Assembly (NCBI GenBank): GCA_947179155.2 | Contig: OX359268.1 | Location: 2,095,001-2,159,000 of the forward strand | DNA from: Hedera helix | Taxonomy: Eukaryota > Streptophyta > Magnoliopsida > Apiales > Araliaceae | Length of the DNA: 64,000 bases | Direction: 5' to 3' | Shown: piece by piece, positions 46,139-59,200 of the stretch | Layout of the letters: every line of letters begins with the position of its first letter | How positions within the stretch are numbered: the stretch's first letter is position 1 | Translations under genes and position numbers: made by a program | The notes under the pieces: model-generated | What the model was told of the DNA's origin: nothing | What the model saw: the letters and a program-made list of their open reading frames with translations, nothing else | Database searches by the model: none

Positions 46139-46141
<3 letters not shown>

Positions 46142-47046
46142 TTACGAATTTATGAGAAAGTTAATAAAGGTATAATTATTGATTATATAATTAATCAATA
46201 ATTATGGAAAAATTTTGAAAATTATTTAAAAGGAGAAAGTAATTATATAAATTATATAATAATAAATTATATAGTTTATATAAGGAAATTTAAGTAAATA
46301 GTAAGGAAATAATAATTATATAAATTATATAAAAATAATTATATAATTTATATAAGAGGAATACATTAATTAAGGAAGAAAATATAATTATACAAACTGT
46401 GCAATATTGTATTGTATAGTTTATATAATATATATGAAATAGTGAAAAATAATAATTAATAAATATGAATAATTTTTATTTTAATAAGATAATTTATTTT
46501 TATGTAAAATAGAATTATTTCTATTTTATGAGACTTAATATTTTTATAATTTAAATATGTGAAAGAATTTATTATAATACATAATATGTATATATAATAA
46601 TTGATATATGTACATATTATGTAGTGAGAGGAAATACATGAATGTTTATGTAATGTATTTGTAACAAAATTGAAACGTGAAAAATTTAATTTTATTAAGT
46701 TATGTGTGTTATTTTTATAATTTTGGAGGTATAAAGTACCTCATATAATTACATGCATGCCATTATGCGTGTACAAAATTTATCATGTAAAGTACCTTAA
46801 AAAGGTATAAATATTATTTATAAATCATTTTATGAATTTTGATAAATTAAAATAAATATTTTACATACATTATGTAAATTATTTATTACACGAAATAACT
46901 ACGTAATGTATTAAATGTGTATTTGTGCATGTTGAATTATCCAAAAACCAAAGTTGGTTGTGGGCGTGGGATTAAGTCGGTGGACTTGAGTAAAAATTTT
47001 ATAAAAAAAAAAAAACCACTCACATACTTAAAGCTTTATAAAGGAT

Positions 47047-47068
47047 GGGGGGGGGGGGGGGGGGGGGG
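47047..47068. repeat. Poly-G run
   Basis: 22 consecutive G just downstream of the TATA-like site of the solo LTR. Confidence 0.95.
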
Positions 47069-49934
47069 AAATCACAAACACCCACAAAACCATCTTATTT
47101 CCTTATCTTCCTTCTTCTTCCACCACCATCACCGCCATCCGACCGCCATCACCACCAAGAGAGAGAATTTTTTGTGCCATCAAGGTGAGGAATAAGCTTC
47201 AAAGGAAAATTTTCAAGCTTGAAAAAGGTATAAAACTATTTTCTTTGATTTATTTTAATATTTTTTGTGATAAAATAATTTTGTAAAAATTTAGTGAATA
47301 ATTGGAATAATTAGTATTGATAATTTTTAGAGGTATATATGTGGATTATATGATGTTTAGAGTAATTATTGTGAAAAAATTGGATCAAAAACATTAAATT
47401 TTGGAATTTATAGTGAACAATCCCGTACAGGGGCAATTCTGTCTATTTTGTGCAGAATCTGGAAACATTTTCTTCTGTAAAGTTGTAGATAATTAAATTT
47501 CATGTGGAATGGACTTAAGATTTGTAATTGTCGGATAAAAGAGCTAATTTCTATGAATTTCGGAAGATTTGGCACAGTAAAGCTGAATCTGTCCAAATCT
47601 TGTTTATTTTGGTGCAGAATTTGAAAATTTTTCCTTCTACAAAGTTGTAGAGAATTAAATTTTGTGTGGAATGGACTTAAGATTCATAATTTTTGGATAA
47701 ACGTGCTAATTACTGTAAATTTCAAAAGTTTCGTTGTATTAAAAGTAAAATTTAATTATTAAAAATATTTTGTGCTGAAATTTTTTCTGGACAGAAATAT
47801 TATGATTGATTTTTCTAAAAATTTTGGTGAATTATTGTGGAGCATGGGCATTTATTGTATTTTATGGCTATTTAAAATTAATATAAAAATAAGTGAAAAA
47901 TTCTATGAATGTTGAAAATTTACGAAATTTGATGAAAAATTTTATAATAATATAAGATAAATATTAATGGTGTTTGGGGAATACAAAAGTATGTTGAATA
48001 ATTATTTATATTTTAAAAACTGTTAAACAATAGTTTTTATATATATAAATAATTACAGAAATTTGCCAGATAATCCATGAATTATGAAAATTGGTCAAAA
48101 AGTCTTGAATGATATTCTAGAGACTTTAAGATGTTGATGGGACTAGTGTGATGTTGGGTTAATATTTAATTAAGAATTGATATAAATTACCAGAAAATAA
48201 GTGCAAGCGAACGGACATGTTAAGTTATGTCCGACATGTTAAGTGACATATACGGTTATGCTATTAAACTAAACCATCGTGTTGGGGTTATAACTGACTA
48301 TATTTAATTAATATATTAAGTATAGACTGTACGATGACAGTTTTGGTCGAGTTATATTAATCGGTGAACTACGGACCAAGACAAGTTCTTCAGTAGTTAA
48401 TGTTAATTGTTTATCTGTTATTGTATATTAACTTTTGTTCAAATGCATATAAAATTATGTGTTATGTGATCCGTTGTTGATATGACCGCGATGTGCATTC
48501 GGTGCAATTATGTGACTATACGTGAAGTTGTGCAATGTCTTATTTAGGTAATTGTTAATCTGAGTTAGATATGATGCACGTGAAATATATCGCTTTTTTA
48601 AAAGTACAACACATGATGTATGACACACACAGAGCATATTATGTTATGTGCTATTTGAAGCGTGTTATATGTAAACTGTTGAACTTGCTTAGCCGTAGTG
48701 TTCATTCTTGCATAATATAAATTTAGCAGGTAAAAATGAGACTTCAGGAGTATTAAATCATGACTAGAGACTATGTGCAATATCAGTGAAAGTTGCAAAT
48801 GTAATTGCTATATATATATTTTTATATATAGAAACTGGAGATGGTTAAATCAGTTGAGTGAGTGGTTATAATTCATGAATTATATATATGATGAATTCTG
48901 ATCGGATAAATAAGGTTTAGTTATGTATTTTGATTATTCAATAATACTTATCATGAAAGAAAAGAAAAAGTAAATGTTTCGATTCAGGGACTAGAATCGA
49001 GATGTAAAGATTTTAAATGCCAAAATAATTTAATAGAATGATAAAAAAAAAAAATTATATCAAAAAATTAGGTAATTGATGATGTAAAGTCAATTAACGG
49101 ATTAAATAAGGTGATTAAAGGTTTATTAACGAACAAAAATTTGGACGTTAGAAAGATAATATATAATAAATATGAAATTTAAGGTAATAAGGTTTGTCGA
49201 ATTTTGGGGTCGTTATAGAAAAGACTCACTTGAAAAATTCTTGTATTCCTTTTGATTTTACCAAAACTTCAGAGTAATCTTTTTACACTCAAAGTATACT
49301 CACAATATAGCAATATGATAGGAGAAAGGTGTGAAGAATTTCTTTACCAGAGTTCCCCTTTTATACACCAAAACCTCACCTACCCTGCTAACTATTCCGC
49401 CTAACTTTACTGACTTCCTCCCACATTCTTCCATTTTTTTTTCCTTACAACCAATATGAATTAGTTAGGTGGCCCCTATAAAATGTGATAACCAGCAAAA
49501 ATGCATACACTTTTGTTTTATCTATTTTCTTTTTTTCCATATATCTTTCTTTCATCTCCACCAACCATACTCCCCACATGTTCCCACCAACCCATTAATT
49601 TTATAATAACCAAAATCCCAAAATACAATAATTAAAGTCATGTTACAACGAAGATAACAATAATTCAAAAATAATATAATAACACGTTACAATGATAATT
49701 ATTAATTTAATACAGTGCATGAGCTACTGTAATAATTATTGTTTTAATAATTTTAAATATAGTGTAATAGCAATTATTGACTTAATAATATAAAATGCAG
49801 TGTAATGACAATTATTGAATCAATAATGTAAAATACTATGTAACAACAATTATTGATGAATACTGTGCGATACCCACTTTATCAGATCAATAATATGAGA
49901 CATTGTGCAATACCGTGTGCTACTGTCTAATACC

Positions 49935-50295
49935 TGTAGAGTTTCGACACATAAACGCAGCGGAATTTCAAAACTTTTTCGAAACCCTAAAATAGGATCC
50001 ATGCGAAAACATAGAAATTCAGCGGTTTAGATATATTTTTACCGATTATCCGAGCTTGAATGGAGACAATGGAATTCTAGAACGGCTTCGAATCTTCAAT
50101 GCAATCCAATGACTGCGTCTCTACGGTATCCACACGAACGCCTCCGCGAATCGTCCCACTATTTACAACAAATAGAATCGTTGTACTAGCCGCCAATATC
50201 AGGATCTAGATTGGATTTTCTGAGTTTTTCTCTCTAGCGTCTGAAAGCAGCTAGGGTTTATGTTTTTAGTTTTTTTTTACGTACTTTAAAACAGT

Positions 50296-50327
<32 letters not shown>

Positions 50328-51488
50328 CTGTTAAAAGAATTAACCAAAAACTAATTAAAAAAATAAAATCTGAATTTATATATATTATATTTTAATTAAG
50401 TCTTACTTAATTAATATACATATATTTAAATTATCATATTAATTTAAATTCGTAATTTAAATACTATCAATCATATTGACATATTTAAATACTAACAATT
50501 TAAATTAATTCCCTTTTAATTACATTCTAAGTGTGTGACCCTATAAGTTATTATTATATTGGCAATAATTTTAAAATCATATTATAAAATTATAAACAGT
50601 GAGTGGCATCTAGTAATACATCACTACTACCCAAATAATAATAAAATCGATGATTCAATGCAACCTTTTTGTGACCAATGTTTTAATGTAATTTAATCAT
50701 TTTAACCTTGACATCCTAGATTAAACTCGAGGCATGGAATGTGTCATACTCTTCATAATTTAATCTGAGTTTTCTTGATCAATGAGTATACTATATGAAA
50801 CAAATCACTATTTTAGCATGGTCATGCATTTTATAGTCCTACTCAATCAAGAGGCCTATGGATATCACCCCTAATATATAGGAAGGTTAAATTTCATCTA
50901 GATCACTTATATTCCTTACACGATTCATGATGTACCCAATAATCACCTTTATTATCCACCCAATTAAAGGTGACCTTTGATGATATCAAAGTACATAAAT
51001 TCTCGTGTAATAATATAGTGATTTCAGGTCGGAAGATCGTTACATCATTGTCACTATGAGAATTTCTTATAACACTTTGCATAATGCTCCACGTTGAATT
51101 CTCATGGTGGGTCAGTCTAGTACATTGTTCTCTAACATGTACCTATGCATTGACTCAATATCTCATATATTTATGACTAATGAGATTTGGCCATCAGTCA
51201 ATCCACATACTAGTCTCAATGCATCATTGTTGTCCATTAACAATGATACTCGACTAGGGACATTTAAGAGAAATGATATTAATTGTAATTATATAATTTC
51301 ATGTTCAAGTCACATACTCGAAGCTATATAATTCGTATCACTATTCTAAGAACTTTTATTATGCTAACATTTATATAATGCAGTAAATAAAATCATAATA
51401 AAATAATTCATTTATTCAATCAAATATAATATCAAAAATGTTAAGCAATTACATCAAATAATTGGCCTCTAGGGCATGAACTCTAATA
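49935..51488 (-). mobile_element. Ty1/copia solo LTR nested in the right LTR
   Basis: On the minus strand it starts TATTAGAGTTCATGCCCTAG (51488) and ends CGAAACTCTACA (49935). The canonical start would be TG; one G-to-A change has occurred. ATACC is duplicated (49930-49934 and 51489-51493), and removal restores the host LTR. The CATGCCCTAGAGGCCAATTA start is typical of a common plant copia LTR group. No internal domain or coding region. The short ORF at 51104-51331 is incidental. Confidence 0.88.
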
Positions 51489-51831
51489 ATACCGTGTGCT
51501 ACAATAAAATACCATAAAATACCGTATGCAGCTATTCTTTTATCACGGGGTATTTTAACAGCTACAAGTGACAATACCGTTGACCATTTTTATTTAAAAA
51601 GATTATTTTTGTTATTTTCTATATCTGATAATATTCGTTGTGGGGTCCACCAATGATTGATTATTTCGGCACCGTCGTACGAATCGAATATTTCCCGACA
51701 GAAAGAATATTATTCAACATAATAAAAAATTTCATATAACATCCTTAACTTTTATCAATATAACACCATACTGTTTCAGAATAATATATAAAGAAAGTTA
51801 AATTTTATTTAATAAAAATTGTGGTCTTACA

Positions 51832-52329
51832 AAAATCATATATGACAAAATCAATAACAAATATCAGTGTTGTATTAAATTAGGTTTCAAATAACAATAT
51901 CAATGTCACCTTTATGTGAGCATATGTTCAATTAAATTTTTAAATGATACAACCTTAACTTAAAACCCCAAACCGACTAAACCCTAATTAATAAATTATA
52001 CCTGGGAAATTTGGGATTCGGTGCCGCCAAGCTAAGGCTTATTATGTCCTCAACCACTAAATGTATAGTTGTCACCGCTAAATACCCCGCCACCGCCTCC
52101 TCTGTCTATTTTGAAAATTGATCCACCGCCACAAGATCTAGTTGAGCGAGAAAGAGGTGGGGAAGTGGGAAACGAAGTGGAGGCGTCAAAAAATGAGGGG
52201 GAGCGTCGGCCCTGAGAGAAGAGATAGGTAGGGAATGGAGGAGAGCTTTCGGTCGAAGAGAGAGAGTCAGAAGAAAGAAATGTTTAGCAGTAGCGAAGGA
52301 GAAGGAAATGAAATAAGGTTTTAAAACCA
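51832..52329. other. Unassigned DNA between the gypsy element and a hAT transposon
   Basis: Begins with the right copy of AAAAT. It contains a GC-richer stretch (52010-52320) with purine-rich plus strand. The minus-strand ORF 52106-52372 has no domain I recognise and runs into the transposon end, so it is not called as a gene. It may be a relic of a 5' gene region, but this cannot be shown. Confidence 0.35.
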
Positions 52330-55300
52330 AGGATTTAAGACCAGGACCGCCGGTCGGACTGGTAAAAATCAAACGCGGTTAATGCAATGGTCCAATTTGA
52401 ACCAATTAACCAGTTTTGATCAAAACTCGGTCAGAATCGATAAATCGACAGTTGAATCAGTTGACAATGAACTGGTGACCGATTCACGGGTTTGACCAGT
52501 TCCCTACTTTAAGATTAAAAAAAAAATTGTTTAATTAGGCCTTTACTCTTTAGGTTTTCGATCTGTAGTTGCGTTTCTAATTTCTTCTTCATTTCTGCTT
52601 CTTCTTCATTTCTGGTTCTCTTCTCAATCTCTCACGATTCATCGACCATCGCTACACCCAAACCCCAGTGCTCTTAACTCTCATCGACCATCTATCATCG
52701 CCCTTATCTCTTTCTCTATCTCTCACAATCTCATGGCCCACCGCTCTGTCGCTCACCACGCAACCCATATTTCTTCGGCTCTTCCCCTGTTACCAAAACC
52801 AAATTGGAAGTCAAATTACTTTTGTTGAAATAAAAAAACCTTTTTGTTGCTGGAAATATAGAGAACTTGAGCTCTCCACTCTTACTATTCCAGATAAAAA
52901 AAGGTAAAAGTCGAAGTTTCTACTTTCATGTAATTTCACTTCTCAATATTTTTATTATACCTTCATAAATGGAATTGAGCCCCTCAATTTGGATTTTGGC
53001 ATTTAGAACAACTTTAGAATTTGAATTGTACTTCTACAACCAATCTGAATTCATTCTAGTTTTAATGAAAGTAAGAGCAACTTTAATGCAATTCCAATTA
53101 TGAATAAGTAGTTCTTATTGCTCTTTGGGTCTGTTGGTACCAGGGAAAATGAGGGTCTTAACTATGCTATCCTAGAGCATAGTTTGGCTCCCGGACTAGA
53201 GGATTAGTTTTGATAAATTCAGTGTTTATTTTTTATGTGGCATTGTGGCACATGCAATCCCTACAATTGCTGACTTGAACTTGATCATAAGCAAATATCT
53301 ATGGGTTTAACAGAGGTAGAACTCATACCCAAAAGCTATGTTCACGCGGCCACATATTGGTTGAATCCTTATTTTCAATAGAATCAAGAATCAAGAATCA
53401 TTTAGTGGGAAGCCGAAAGTTATGGCAGGGTCTTCTTGATGTCATTAAAGCAAAAGCAACCACTAGTAAGGTTAAGTTGTTGAATGAAACTAGAATTTAT
53501 CGAGAGCGGATGGGGAGTTTTGGTGGGGAACTTGCATTTACTACTTCGATGACTGCTCAACTGGGTAAAGTTATATTTATTAATTTTTGTTTGACTTTGT
53601 TTCATTTTAGTAATTGTTGTTTATTCTTGTTAACTTTGTTCCTTTGTAGCTTATTTCAATGATTTCTAATGTCATTATTATTTATTTGTAATTAGATGAG
53701 TGGTGGAGGTTGTTTGAAAGTAGTGCTCCAAATTTACAAAAGTTGGCAATTAAAATCCTTAGCCAAACTAGTAGTTCATCAGAGTGTGAAAGAAATTGAA
53801 GTGTTTTTTATCGCATACACACAAAGAAAAGAAACCAGTTGGAGCATCAAAGACTTAATGATCTCGTGTTTGTTCATTATAACTTGAGGTTGAAGAATAG
53901 GTATTTTTATTAATTTAATTAATCTTTCTAAGAATTTTTAATAATTAATATTATATGACATTAGTTTTATAAAGAAAAGAAAAATCACATAACATTATAT
54001 GAAATTGTAATTTTAGGCATTACTATAAGAGATGGAATTATGATCCAATTGATTATGAGTCAGTTGACAAAACGGAGTTTTGGATTGTTGAAGAGGAGGA
54101 AGAACCATTTCTTGATTATGATGAGCTAGAGAAATTAGTTTATGATGAAGGAGTGATGCCTCATTTTGAAAGGCAACGACGTCGTCCTTGTGAAGGTGAG
54201 AAATATTTACATTATCAATAGTAGATTAATATTTGTATAAGCTAGAATATTTAGTCCTAAGGACCCAAGTTCTGCAGCCTTGTAATGTTTCTGGTTCAGT
54301 CTGTTAGCGTATGCATGTACTTGTTCTCCATATTTAAAATCCTCACATTCCCTTCTTCCATCAGTTCACCAATTCCACACTTGCCATTGATGAAAATAGT
54401 AGCTAGCTGCATATTTTCTATTGGTGCACTTGTCTTCAGTACTCCATTCTTTATGTTGGTTGTAATAGAATTGACTGCCCTGTATAATTCCGTTCAATTT
54501 ATTCCAGCAGCAGAATCTCCTTCAATGTAATTAGTAGTAATAGCCTGCATCAATTTTAGTTTTGAAATTAGTAGTAATTAGTATTTAGTAGTAACAGTCT
54601 AACATTGACTAAATTCTACATCACTGAATTGTATTCATAAGCTCTATTAAAGCAAGGAATTAGCACTAACAGTTCTAAATACATTGAAGGAGATGCAAAG
54701 AATGGTTCTCTGTACTAGCAGTTCTAAATACATTGAGCCCATGTGTTTAATTTTTTTAATTTTGTTTTATGTAGAAATGAACAAGGAAGAAGACATTGTG
54801 AATTTAGATGTTAACAATGGTGGTGGTGGTGATGGTGATGATGATGTAGACTTTACGTCATTCACAAATTTGTCGTTGAGTCACCCGTTTACATTTGAAG
54901 AACTTCGAGGACATTGAAGACTTAAAGATCTTGAAGGAGCAAGTGGAAGTGGTACTCGTGGATTAATAGATTAAGATGATGTTGAGAATTGGTAAGAAGC
55001 ATCACCTTCTCAACCTTAGAACGATTTATGCTTTTTGTGAATTAAGTATCATGGGTTTTATTTTAGTAATTTAGTTGAGACTTTGTTTAGTATTTTAGAT
55101 ATGTTTGCATTTATATTTAATCAAACACTTGAACTTATAGTTGAATTTTCGAATTTGAATGTATCTTAGAAATGTTTATGTTCATTTGTATTTGATTTTA
55201 TCACTTTTGAGTTTTGAGTTATGATCATGATTTAGATTTAGTATTTTTTTTTAATTGTATAAAGTAAACATTATATACTTAGGATTAGGTTTTTTTTATA

Positions 55301-55495
55301 GATAAATTAATTAATTTTATATATTTACTAAATATTATATATAATTAATAATATATAATATATTTAATTATTTATTATTTATTACATATTAATGACGTCA
55401 CTGAGTCAATAACGGTTCGACCATTGGTTGGACCAATAACCCATCCATCCGGTACATTTTCTGGTTCAACGACCAGTCCAGGTCTGAAAACCTTG
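52330..55495 (+). mobile_element. hAT transposon, internally deleted, with 8-bp target duplication
   Basis: The left end CAAGGATTTAAGACCAGGAC (52330) and the right end read backwards CAAGGTTTTCAGACCTGGAC (55495) form TIRs with 17 of 20 matches. Flanks are TTTAAAAC (52322-52329) and TTTAAAAG (55496-55503), 7 of 8 identical. Sub-terminal GACCGG/CCGGTC-rich repeats resemble transposase-binding sites. A remnant of the transposase C-terminus lies inside; the zinc-finger and most of the catalytic part are missing. Confidence 0.88.
53340..54917 (+). pseudogene. hAT transposase C-terminal remnant (hATC dimerisation domain)
   Basis: Readable pieces: HAAAYWLNP-like (53342, frame-shifted), LLDVIKAKATTSKVKLLNET and IYRERMGSFGGELAFTTSMT (53429-53562). 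After a probable intron comes the dimerisation domain: WWRLFESSAPNLQKLAIKIL (53702-53760), then SQTSSSSECERN with TGA in place of the conserved Trp (53797). QRKRNQLEHQRLNDLVFVHYNLRLKN follows in another frame of the longest ORF. Later exons contain KRWNYDPIDYES (54020-54060), VYDEGVMPHFERQRRRPCEG (about 54140-54195) and an acidic, Gly/Asp-rich terminus (54776-54917). The DDE catalytic core and BED finger are absent, so it cannot transpose itself. Confidence 0.85.
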
Positions 55496-56216
55496 TTTAA
55501 AAGATTAATATTTCCTGCAGAATTCCTTCAAAATTACTTTATTTTTGATGAAAATTCCATTGAAAATAGTGGTCTTTGTGTCGAGAATACATTACGCGCT
55601 GGAATTATTTCTGAATGAATTTTCGTCAAAAATAACGTATAATCGACAAAATATATTCCCTCAGAAATAATTATGTCGGTAATAAGTTATGAAATAATAA
55701 ATTTTATAATTATCAATACTTTTAATAATCCACAATATTTATTATGGTATTAACTAAAATTAAATAAATCTTTGTCAATTTTAAGTTTAAAAATATTTCA
55801 GATTAACTTCAAAAAGATCAATAACAATATTACATTTGAAATTATAAACATATATTTTATTTTATCTGTACCTCTAAATTTATAAAATGTTTAATTTAGT
55901 AATAATGGTGTTAATTTGTGACGATAAAGAACATTGTTCAACTGGGGAGTGAATACAGAATAACATCCCACTTTAAAGCAGCAGCAGCATGGGTTCACCT
56001 TCTAAGAGTGAACATTTCATTGAAAGAAGATACAAATAGCAACCCATGCTTTTGATCTTTCCTTCAGTGTCACTGTTTACAAAACTAAAAACACGATCCA
56101 GTGTTACGAGGCAGAGCTACCTTTGTTAACATCCATTACATTTGCAATCGAACTAAAATATCTGCTGCACCAATCGAATGCAACACTTCATCTTTCACTG
56201 AAACTCATCCATCTAA
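55496..56216. other. 3' flank of the tocopherol methyltransferase gene
   Basis: Nothing coding was seen. 55505-55690 contains GGAATTATTTCTGA / GAAAATTCCATTGAAAA-type near-inverted pieces that resemble degraded repeat DNA of unknown class. The region must contain the gene's 3' UTR and poly(A) signal near 56000-56216; several AATAA-like stretches exist on the minus strand, but none can be chosen. Confidence 0.4.
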
Positions 56217-59200
56217 TTATTCAGGCTTTCGACATGTGATAATAGAAAATTCGATTAGATCTTTCTTGTATCCTTCGATCATCAATGGCATCACCAACGC
56301 CCCTCTAATCGTCTTCCACCCTGATTGTTAAATTGGCAATGCAGAAAAAGGAAGTAGTGAATAAATGACACAGAAGATGGAAACATATTTCACATATGTA
56401 TTGAAGAACAATGAGCGAGGTTACCACTTCTCAATAATGACGTGAAACCTTTCCATGTCAATGCTGATTTTATCACTGCTGGCCAAAATGGTGCAACATT
56501 TTCTGACCAGTCTGCTGTCTTTATATCCTACCAAAAAAAATAAAAAAAAATCAGTTGTTTATTGTGTTCTACACATATTTTATAAAAACTCATAAAGCAA
56601 TATCACTGAAAATAGGCAAAGGAGTCGGTAGTTTCACGTAGATTAGTGACTTAATCCAGCATACTAATTACATGTGCATCCTTGGGCCATGCTCGTTTGC
56701 AATAATTATGGATAGGACTGGACTAAATATACTCTTTTAATATCTTTAATCTGCGTGGTATTAAATTTATACTATGAACTTTTAAGTCTTTCGCTAACAT
56801 AATACCCCAAAAGCCTTAACCAACTAGCATAGATAAAAAGAGAAAAAAGGCTTTGTTGAGTTGAGTTTGTATAACATAATACCCCAAAAGGCCATTTGAA
56901 TAGGGACAATATTACGGGGCAAATTAATATTTCCACAAGTAAAATTTGATATTTTCATAAGGTCTCTCTCACATGAATGTAGGATCCATCTACTATTCAT
57001 GTGAGAGAATTTGTGGAATTATCATTTTTGTGAAAATATCAATTCCCATGAGAGGTGATATAAATAGTCCTTCGTCAAATGGCCAAGTGAGGAATAGTGC
57101 AGCGTAAATTCAATATTGCGCATGAGATTAAAGGTATTATAAGAGAATATATGGTCCAATTCCATCCATAATTATTGCAAACAAACATGCCCCTGCTGTA
57201 TATACATCAAGATATTTGACTGAAAGTATATATTGAGCAAGTTTATAGTCAATTAGCAATGTAATTTTACCTGAAGAGAAAGGGATTGAAGTAATTTCAC
57301 ATAATCAGAAGCAGAACACCAAGCCGGAAGATAATAAGCATCACAGATCTTGTTCAATAGCTCTTTCTCATCGGGGCGCAGGGATTCTTCAGAAGGGGAG
57401 AGAACCCTATGGCACCATGTAACTATTATTATTGTGGCTCCTGGGGCTGCCACTCGAGCCAACTCACTGACAAACTGCCAGCTCAGAAAGTGAAAGAGGA
57501 TATAACATGAGATGAGAAAATGTTCACCACCCACAGATAAGCAAAAGAAAACTATACAAGCCATAATCTACGTGGCTCTCGATGAGTTGAACTAAGGAAT
57601 GGACGAGAAAAACATACACAAACGCATAAAACTGTAAAGAACCTTCATTTTGTCAGGCATGTGTTCTCCACTCTCCATGGACCAAACAAGGTCAAATTGT
57701 CCATCAGGAAAAGGTTGATTTAAAGCATCTGCAACTTGAAACGAAACCTACATGTTCATCACTGTTACTTTTAGTTCCATCGACAAACTTTTCTAGGGAA
57801 AATTTGAAAGGGAACGGGATAGGAAGTCGAATTCACACCAACATCAAGCATACCTTCTCAGATAATCCTTGAGCAGCGGCAAGAACTTGAGCTCTTAGGG
57901 CTTGGACAGGGCTCAGGGTGATGCCTTCACATTGGGCCCCATATTTCCTTGCTAGATACCTTGAACTACCTCCTATTCCACACCCAACATCAACTATACT
58001 TCTTGGTTTTTTTGCTGGGTCCTCTGCAAAAGCTTTCATCAATCAGGAAAGGAAAATACTCTAGGATAAGATATTGCATAACAAGTGAATACAAATACAT
58101 ATAAGATTTATTCCTAAATTGTATTCAACATGAAATTTACGAGTACTTTGCAACACAGGCATTGTACACATTTGTAATTCATGTTGTAATTCAAATTTTA
58201 TGCTAATTATAAAACACCAAAAATCCCTGTAACCGTTATCAGACAGTACTTTTGTTCCCATCATGCACTTTTTTTCTAAACACTGTTTCGATAGTTAATA
58301 AGAAAAATAGGCTCTACTACCCAACATGTTTACAACTATACAAACGTAAAGCTTTTAATGTATGTAAAAAAAATAGTACTTCCTCCGTCCCAAACTAGAA
58401 ATATCTTTTTCTTTTTATCCGTTCTAAAATTAAAATTGTATTTTTATTTTAAAATTATAAAATAATATAATTTTTGTAATTTATCATTTTATAATACCAC
58501 ACTAGCTACCGCTACTAAATTCTTAGCTAAACTAAGGGGTATATATAAAATATTAAAATTATCCTTGATTTAAGAGAGGTTTTGCACGAAACATAAAATT
58601 ATTAGCCAACACATTTCTAACTATGCAATTTTCCTGCCATGATTGGCACGTATAATACACGCGCCGAATGAATTAATGAATTACTTGCAAAAGAGAGTAT
58701 TATTATGGGGTCAGGAGACTGACTCAGTACAGGGCCAGTGAGTTGACCTTATGTAAAAATTATTTAATAATCTTATAATACCGTTATATAATATTTTATA
58801 TCATCAATATACTATTATATTAATATAAATAATTAATTTTTTTATTATATATATTAAAATAATAATATATAAATAATCTTAGAGTATTATATGCCCATAT
58901 TTTAAGATCATAGATTAATTTTTCATGCATACGATAATTACATTTTCCCCACCAGGATTCATAGTATTGATGGACAGATATATATTATATTATATAGGCT
59001 AAAATAAAAGATTCATAATAAAAAAAATTATTTTGATGATTAAACTGTTTCTTTTTTTATTTCAATTTAATTAAAAAGTCACATCAAAAATTGAAGAAAA
59101 AAGATAATAGTGTAGGATAATAATTTATATTTAAAGATGTTATATACACATAAAATATATAAAAGTGTGAAACCAACGGGAGACGGAGGCAAAGCTGAGA

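Larger units (their letters stand above)
45259..49217 (+). mobile_element. Long solo LTR (3.96 kb, gypsy type) nested in the right LTR
   Basis: The ends TGTGAGGACCCG (45259) and GGGGTCGTTATA (49217) are inverted copies. GAAAA is duplicated on both sides (45254-45258 and 49218-49222), and deleting the insert restores the host LTR exactly. No gag-pol is present, so it is a solo LTR. A TTTATAAAGGATGGGG promoter-like site lies at 47035-47050, with an A/C-rich leader, which suggests plus orientation. It contains an internal duplication (45790-46000 against 46168-46380), a second duplication of about 175 bp (47430-47560 against 47605-47735) and several microsatellites. Confidence 0.88.
36369..51831 (-). 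mobile_element. Complete Ty3/gypsy (Tekay/Del-like) element with nested insertions, minus strand
   Basis: A perfect 5-bp target duplication AAAAT flanks it (36364-36368 and 51832-51836). The LTRs are 36369-38734 (2366 bp) and 43937-51831. The latter reduces to about 2372 bp once two nested solo LTRs and their duplications are removed. A polypurine tract, a primer-binding site and the order gag-PR-RT-RNase H-IN-chromodomain-like tail are all on the minus strand. Every gene carries stops or frameshifts, and pol holds a foreign LTR fragment at 40693-41154. The total unnested length of about 10 kb fits Tekay/Del elements. Confidence 0.93.
43937..51831 (-). mobile_element. Right LTR (5' LTR in sense), interrupted twice
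   Basis: TGTGACGACCCC at 43937 and GTGGTCTTACA at 51831 match the left LTR ends. The LTR pieces are 43937-45258, 49218-49934 and 51489-51831. The intervening DNA is the two solo LTRs annotated below, each with its own 5-bp duplication. Confidence 0.92.

Noticed and set aside
46917..47195. 92-codon ORF with a Gly run and His-rich end
   Set aside because: Lies inside a solo LTR and spans a poly-G run; no recognisable domain.
52106..52372. 88-codon minus-strand ORF near the hAT transposon
   Set aside because: It overlaps the transposon terminus and target duplication and has low-complexity Leu/Pro/Ser content; no family resemblance.
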